A stretch of 64,000 nucleotides of DNA from Burhinus oedicnemus (lineage: Eukaryota; Chordata; Aves; Charadriiformes; Burhinidae): contig VFFE01006974.1 in assembly GCA_008921705.1 (NCBI GenBank), forward strand, positions 201,091-265,090, written 5' to 3'. The notes under the pieces are model-generated. The model saw only the letters and a list, made by a program, of their open reading frames with translations, was not told the DNA's origin and made no database searches. Below are positions 58,360 to 64,000 of the stretch, in pieces (the stretch's first letter is position 1; each line of letters begins with the position of its first letter). Position numbers and translations under genes: made by a program.

Positions 58360-60140
58360 TCATAGAATCATAGAATGGTTTAGGCTGGAAGGGACCTTAA
58401 AGATCATCTAGTTCCAACCCCCTTGTCATGGGCAAGGACACCTCCCACTAGACCAGATTGCTCAACACCTCATCCAACCTGGCCTTGAACACTTCCAGGG
58501 ATGGGGCATCCACAACTTCCCTGAGCAACCTCTTCCCGTGCCTCGCCACCCTCATACTGAAAAATTTCTTCCTAATATCTAATCTAAATCTGTCCTCTTC
58601 TAGTTTGAAGCCATTACCCCTCATCCTATCACTACATGACCTTGTCAAAGGCCCTCTCTTGCTTTCTTGTAGGTCCCTTTCAGATACTGGCAAGGCTGCT
58701 GTAAGGTCTTCTCGGAGCCTTCTCTTCTTCAGGCTGAACGACGTCAACTCTCAGCCTGTCCTCATAGCAGAAGTGCTCCAGCCCTCTGATCAGCTTTGTG
58801 GCCCTCCTCTGGACCTGCTCCAACAGGTCCATGTCCTTCTTATGTTGGGGGTCCCAGAGCTGGACACAGTATTCCAGGTGGGGTCTCATGAGAGCAGAGT
58901 AGAAGGGTAGAATCACATCCCTGGACCTGCTGGCCATGCTTCTTTTGATGCAGTCCAGGATACGGTTGGCCTTCTGGGCTGTGAGCGCACAGTGCCGGCT
59001 CATGTTGAGCTTCTCATCCACCAACACCCCCAAGTCCCTCTCCTCAGGGCTGCTCTCGATCCATTCTCTGCTCAGCCTGTATTTGTGTTTGGGATTGCCC
59101 TGACCCACAAGCAGGACCTTGCACTTGGCCTTGTTGAACTTCATGAGGTTTGCATGGGCCCACCTCTCAAGCCTGTCCAGGTCCCTCTGAGTGACATCCC
59201 TTCCCTTCAGCGCATCGACCGCACCACACAACTTGGTGTCGTTGGCAAACTTGCTGAGGGTGCACTCAATCCCACTGTCCATGCTCCCAACAAAGATGTT
59301 AAATAATAACAGTCCCAGTACCAACCCCTGAGGAACACCTCTCGTCACTGGTTTCCACTTGGACATTGAGCCGTTGACCGCAACTCTTTAAGTGCGACCA
59401 TCCAGCCAGTTCCTTATCCACCGAGTGGTCCATCCATCAAATCCATGTCTCTCCAATTTAGAGACTAGGATGTCATGTGGGACAGTGTCAAATGCTTTGC
59501 ACAAGTCCAGGTAAATGACATCTGTTGCTCTCCCCTTATCCACCAACACTGTAATCCTGTCATAGAAGGCAATCAGGTTTGTCAGACATGATTTGCCCTT
59601 AGTGAAGCCATGTTGGCTGCCACCAATCACCTCCTTATTTTCCATGTGCCTTAGCAGAGTTTCCGGGAGGATCTGCTCCAGGATCTTGCCAGGCACAGAG
59701 GTGAGACTGACTGGCCTGTAGTTCCCTGGGTCATCTTTTTTACCCTTTTCAAAAATGGGGGTTATATTCCCCCTTTTCCAGTCAGCGGGAACTTCACCAG
59801 ACCACCATGGCTTCTCAAATACGATGGATAGTGGCTTGACAACTACATCCACCAGTTCTCTCAGGACCTGCAGATGAATCTCATCGTGTCCCATGGACTT
59901 GTGCACATTCAGGTTCCTCAGCTGGTCTTGGGCCTGGTCTTCTCCTACAGTGGGTGGTACCTCATTCTCCCAGTCCCTGCCTTTACCATCTGCAACTTGG
60001 GTGGTATGGTTAGAACCTTTACTAGTGAAGACTGAGGCAAAAAAGTTGTTGAGTACCTCCTCCTTTCCCATGTCCTGGGTGACTAGGTCTCCTGTTTCCT
60101 TCCTGAGTGGGCCCACATCTTCCCTACTCTTCTCCTGATC
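58360..60140 (-). mobile_element. CR1 LINE, 5'-truncated copy of about 1.8 kb
   Basis: On the minus strand the element ends in two ATTCTATGA-type terminal repeats (58360-58376), preceded by the conserved 3' UTR (complement of AAGGGACCTTAAAGATCATC). It contains the reverse-transcriptase half of ORF2, while the endonuclease half is absent because of 5' truncation near 60140. CR1 is the dominant avian LINE and typically inserts without clear target duplications, which fits the lack of obvious flanking repeats. The coding part is still about 85-95% readable, so this is one of the younger insertions in the window. Confidence 0.95.
58448..60116 (-). pseudogene. CR1 ORF2 reverse transcriptase, inactivated
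   Basis: The reverse-transcriptase region is read in three pieces. The first (60116-59388, 242 residues) holds [16 protein letters not shown] and motif [10 protein letters not shown] (residues 202-210, catalytic Asp204 intact). It ends at a TAA (59390-59388) where a Gln codon is usual after GRT; the frame then continues. The second (59366-58680) has motif [10 protein letters not shown] (residues 10-18) and motif C as FAND rather than FADD (Asn42, codon 59243-59241), so a catalytic aspartate is lost. Near 58745 a two-base deletion within GAGAGA shifts the frame. The third piece (58747-58448) gives the normal C-terminus ending DEVLSNLV. It cannot make an active enzyme. No role in the host is implied. 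Confidence 0.92.
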
Positions 60141-60426
60141 AAAACCTCAAACTTAATTTATCCTAATCAAACAAAAGACATCTGATGTCAGTTTTAAGAT
60201 TAAATCAGAGGAGCATGTTGGGGCTTAAAGAAAGCTGCAGAGGCAATCTGCAGCTTACGTGACCGTTTATTGCTTCCCCATGCGACCTCAAGAGTACAAA
60301 TTCTTACTTCCTCTTGGGATGCAGGATGCTGAGTCTTCTAAACAACCGGGACGATTTCAAACTCTCTTTTCTGCCCTGGCATAATATGAATAATAAAATT
60401 ACAGGCTTGTCCTCAAGGAAGAACTC

Positions 60427-60504
60427 TTGTGGGTAGGTGAGATGTATAGTTGAGCATAATGAGGCCATGTGGGTAGGCGAGATGTATGGTTGAGCATAAT
60501 GAGA
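60427..60504. repeat. Two-copy 40-bp tandem repeat
   Basis: TTGTGGGTAGGTGAGATGTA and the rest of the unit recur exactly 40 bp later, with only a few substitutions (AGGTGAG versus AGGCGAG; TATAGTTG versus TATGGTTG). Confidence 0.92.
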
Positions 60505-62527
60505 CTGTTCCACCTGGTTATGTCTTTTCTTGGACCTTGAATACTAGTAATATATATATAGCTATTTCACTGATTTTTACATACCTCTCCCCACCCCAGT
60601 ACAAAATCAGCTTGTTAGATGTGGCATTGGAAATACCCAGAAGCACTTGAAATTTTTACAAAATGGTAAAGGAATTGAGTCTGGGAAAGTTTTAATTTCA
60701 TGATAGTACCGTGCCTGGCCTCATGGGGACCTGGTCCAAGAGTGAGGTGCCTAGACATTGCCACAGCACTGCTGAAATACAGTAAATGTCATCTAGTCTG
60801 TAGGAAATCTAAGTAGAGAACAAAGGTATTTTCTCTTGCTCCCTCCTTTTAATGACAACCTAAGGGTTCTCTAATTATTATGGTCTATATGACATGGAGT
60901 GCTGCATATTTTTCTTTAAAGTAACTTATTGTCATGCAATTTCATAGCCAAATCTTTCTTCCATAGCTGAAGGACTGTGGAGGAATAGATGAATACTCTT
61001 ATTTCTCACTCTTTAAGATAACTTCGTTATTTTCCTGTAGGAAAGATGTTTGCTGGAAGGTGGGAAATACTACCTAGAAATTTCTGTTTTCTACCTGCTG
61101 AGGGATTCTCCATTTCTGGGCCACTTGCTCACTCATTTTGGACAGATAATTATTAAACCTCTGGGATTCTATATTGCTGTGGTATCTTTTCTTTAACGTA
61201 ATCCATTATGAACTGCTGACATCCAGTCTCACCCCTGTGTATGCTCCTGGCAAAGGTTTCTCTTTTGTGTGGATGAAGTCACATTCATGCAAGTTCAAGC
61301 TGTTCATTTTCTGGTATCCCAGGATTGGAGTATTTTACCAAAACTCTGTCCTTGTACTGAGAATGGTTATCCTTGTATCCTCCAGCTGCTGTGGATATCT
61401 TTAGAAAAGCTGCTTAATCCTTAAGGTGTAAAATCCACCACATTTGCAAATGAGTTATACAAAGATGTAGGATGATGTTATCAATTTCAGAACTTGGGCT
61501 AGTTTGTCTTTTATTCCTCTCCCCTTTTCTTCTAGAGCTCTGTGCTGCTAGCTCTTTTTTTGCCTGTTGCACAGTTGTGTAGCTACGAGCGTAAGTACTG
61601 TAACCCATCCTGTTAACCATGTAAGCTTGAGTGCTCTGTACTCTAGGTATGATCATGCTAATCAGTTGCCAGAGGAAGCCATGTTAGTGTTTGTTTCTTT
61701 AGCTGATTCCAGCAATGAAAAACACGTCTGTTGTGTGACAATCTGGGCATTGACTGTTCTGCCAGCGAGTCTGGCACTTGTCTACCCTCACTGCATTTCT
61801 ACTGCAGTATGGGACTAGCTTTTTACTTCTCCTTCCTAAGTCTCCTTGTCCTGGGAGTGCTTCCCTGAATCTCAGCCATGTACTTGCCACCTTAATCTCT
61901 TGTTCCCTTTGAGTTAGGCTGTACACAGAAATATGTTTGCTGAAAATGAATTTAATATAGTTTGCTCACTGAGCTTGTACTGCAGTCTCTTCCTAGTGCT
62001 GCATTTGGCTCTTACCCTGGTGGGTGGAATCTCTGGGCAAGATCAGCTTGCAGCTGTATCTCTTTAGTATGATTTTTGTCACAATTGTTGTAATTAAACC
62101 TGATATTGAAGAACCCTAGGGGATAAGAATAAAGCTAATGGCATATTTTCTTAAAGGTTTGGATGTTTTCCAAAGAATGTATTTTCCATTAAGTTGACAT
62201 GTTCTCTTTGTACCCTTCATCAGAGTGGCTGATGGTCCAGTGAAGGCATGTTAAGAATCATCCTGGATCTTCTTCACCTGATCCTGCAGTCAGTGAACTG
62301 AAGCCTCATGCTTTTGGAGGCTGAGAGGCTGAACACAGTGCCTGGCAAAATAAGAGGAAAGAAAATTAGGGGGGTAGGTTAGCATCTGGCCAGTCGTTCT
62401 CCTAAGCCATGTTGTAATTTAGTGTAGGAAAAATTCTGTATCGTAATAAGATGTTGGTCCCTAACTTGGGACAAGCAGTGATTACTTGTTATTTATGTTT
62501 TTATTGCCTTAATTTTTAATTGGGATA

Positions 62528-62543
62528 GTGGTGGTGGTGGTGG
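62528..62543. repeat. Short (GTG)n microsatellite
   Basis: About five GTG triplets in a row; likely length-variable, no evident function. Confidence 0.85.
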
Positions 62544-64000
62544 GAATAGAGATATGCTGTCTTTTAAATAATTTATAATTAATAGAATGATGGATTAAAG
62601 TTTGCATTTAGATCTATTGCAAAGAGGATTGATTGTACTGTCCACAAATTAGTGCCCACAAGTTAGTGTCCAAAGGCAGGAAACAGAAGGCCTGACTTTT
62701 TTGGGGGAATAGTATGCAACTTAATGCTGGGCAACAATACTCTTTAGTAAATGCTTTGAGATATTATTAAGAAATATATTGTGTAAGGTATTGTTACAGT
62801 AGTAATTAGAATAGAAAGTAAAGCATTAATAGGATGCAATGGTCTATAATAACATTTGAATTTAGAATTAATTGTACAGATAAAAATACGAGTCCGGAAG
62901 CACATAGGATGCTGAATCACAGAGTTAATAATTTCTAAAATCAAACATTACAGTTCAAGACTTATCTTTACATGTTAAACAAAATGAGCAACTAGATGGG
63001 GAGGGAAGGTACAAAACAGAGGAACAGCAGAAGTCTTCCAGGGCACAGATTCTATTCACTGTATTTGTACAGCATTCTGCCTCAAGAGCATCTCTGTCCC
63101 ATTGGGCGTTATCAGATGCTACTGAGACACAGGCACTGATTACAACTCAGACTAGGAGTAAAGACTAAAAGAAAATGAATCCTAAGCTGACAGTGTCTGA
63201 GTAAATGCCTGTTTCCACAGCCCCTTCCCTCCAAATGTGAAGCAATGATCAAAACTGGTGAAATTCCAATGTGGAGTTAAAGGGCTATTCTGTACTTTGT
63301 AAGTGGTGCTAGGAAGTGCTTTCTTCTTTGGCCCCATGTACGGTGATGGGTCTTTTGGGATATGGTTGACCCCTCCCCTGTCAGAATGAGGGTCATAAAG
63401 CAGGTTCTTGAATGGTAAAGAGCTGAATAACATGTAGGGCTATAAGCCCCGGGGGGATTCTGCTGGTCTTTCAGGCATAGGGGTGGTAGGATGAGATGGA
63501 TAGTGACAAATGTCTTCAGAGGTGCAATGCTTACCTTTTAGATAATGCTTGTTGCTGCTGTTAATAGTTGTATTAACTAATGGAGCTCTGAACATTTTGA
63601 ATCCTGTCTTTCAAGCTATGAATCCTTCTTGACAGGCAGCAGAAGTATTTTGTCCAGCTTGCCCTGGCCAGAACATCTTACATTGCAGTGAGTGGGAGAC
63701 TTTCATACTGTGACCCTCTAATCTGATTTGACATTTTGGACAGGAAGATGCAAGAAGTGGTAGATTACTTTTACCAAATGACAGGAAGATGTTATAGGCA
63801 AGGGAACATCATATCACAAGACCCTCCCAAACCAAAGCAACATCTACCTCTTCCCACAAAAAAAACCCAAACCCAAGAGCAGCAGCAAAAGCCTAGTCTG
63901 CTCCCCAGTCTGCACTGACCCAGCGATAGACATGTGTCTACTGGATGAGAAACTCTCATCCCACAATAGTCTTTCTACATTGAAATATACACCAGCTCTG

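Larger units (their letters stand above)
60141..64000. other. Intergenic DNA to the right edge, no gene recognised
   Basis: AT-rich, with small tandem repeats (60427-60504; a (TA)5 run near 60552; GTG triplets at 62528-62543; a 14-bp duplication at 62642-62669). Short open frames of 60-83 codons show no recognisable domain. The window ends without entering an identifiable exon. Confidence 0.5.

Noticed and set aside
1..64000. CRISPR arrays, tRNA or rRNA genes, bacterial or phage operons
   Set aside because: No regularly spaced identical repeats, no tRNA A/B-box pair outside MIR-like remnants, no rRNA text and no compact gene strings were seen.

Overview
The window looks like avian nuclear DNA. 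The evidence is a set of CR1 LINEs whose 3' ends carry the ATTCTATGA-type terminal repeat, one LTR-retrovirus solo LTR, old MIR-like SINE remnants, long AT-rich non-coding spans and almost no coding sequence. A bird is the best fit; a crocodilian or turtle is less likely but not excluded. No bacterial-type operons, CRISPR arrays, tRNA or rRNA genes were seen.

The only protein-coding gene I can support is at the left edge on the minus strand: the first coding exon of MRPS33 (mitochondrial small-subunit ribosomal protein mS33), bases 1-113, with its 3' splice site at 155/156. About 0.8 kb upstream a CpG-rich block (884-1100) holds a good candidate first exon and promoter. The intron between them contains an assembly gap beside a poly-C run. 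The rest of MRPS33 lies left of base 1. In mammals the neighbour on this side is TMEM178B, after a long intergenic span. I found none of its exons, so the remaining 63 kb is best read as intergenic (or as intron of an unseen transcript).

The intergenic part is layered repeat history. There are two young CR1 3' fragments (1519-1775 minus, 24354-24755 plus) and one longer young CR1 (58360-60140 minus) with a recognisable reverse transcriptase broken by one stop codon, one frameshift and a mutated catalytic motif. Three much older CR1-type LINE remnants lie at 24880-27255, 36560-37470 and 46020-46800. A 727-bp solo LTR (26088-26814) with a perfect 5-bp target duplication sits inside the first of these. 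MIR-like SINE pieces occur at 5868, 8285, 20285 and 44672. A purine-skewed 2.2-kb old repeat lies at 20560-22830, and a degenerate tandem array of about 155-bp units at 15180-16050.

Points worth a second look: an in-frame upstream ATG that would give MRPS33 a 19-residue N-terminal extension; the hidden ~155-bp array; the nested LTR insertion; three stretches flanked by good splice signals that could be unannotated transcript exons; a CpG-rich block at 13.2-13.7 kb; and two clean DNA hairpins. I saw no convincing new gene system.
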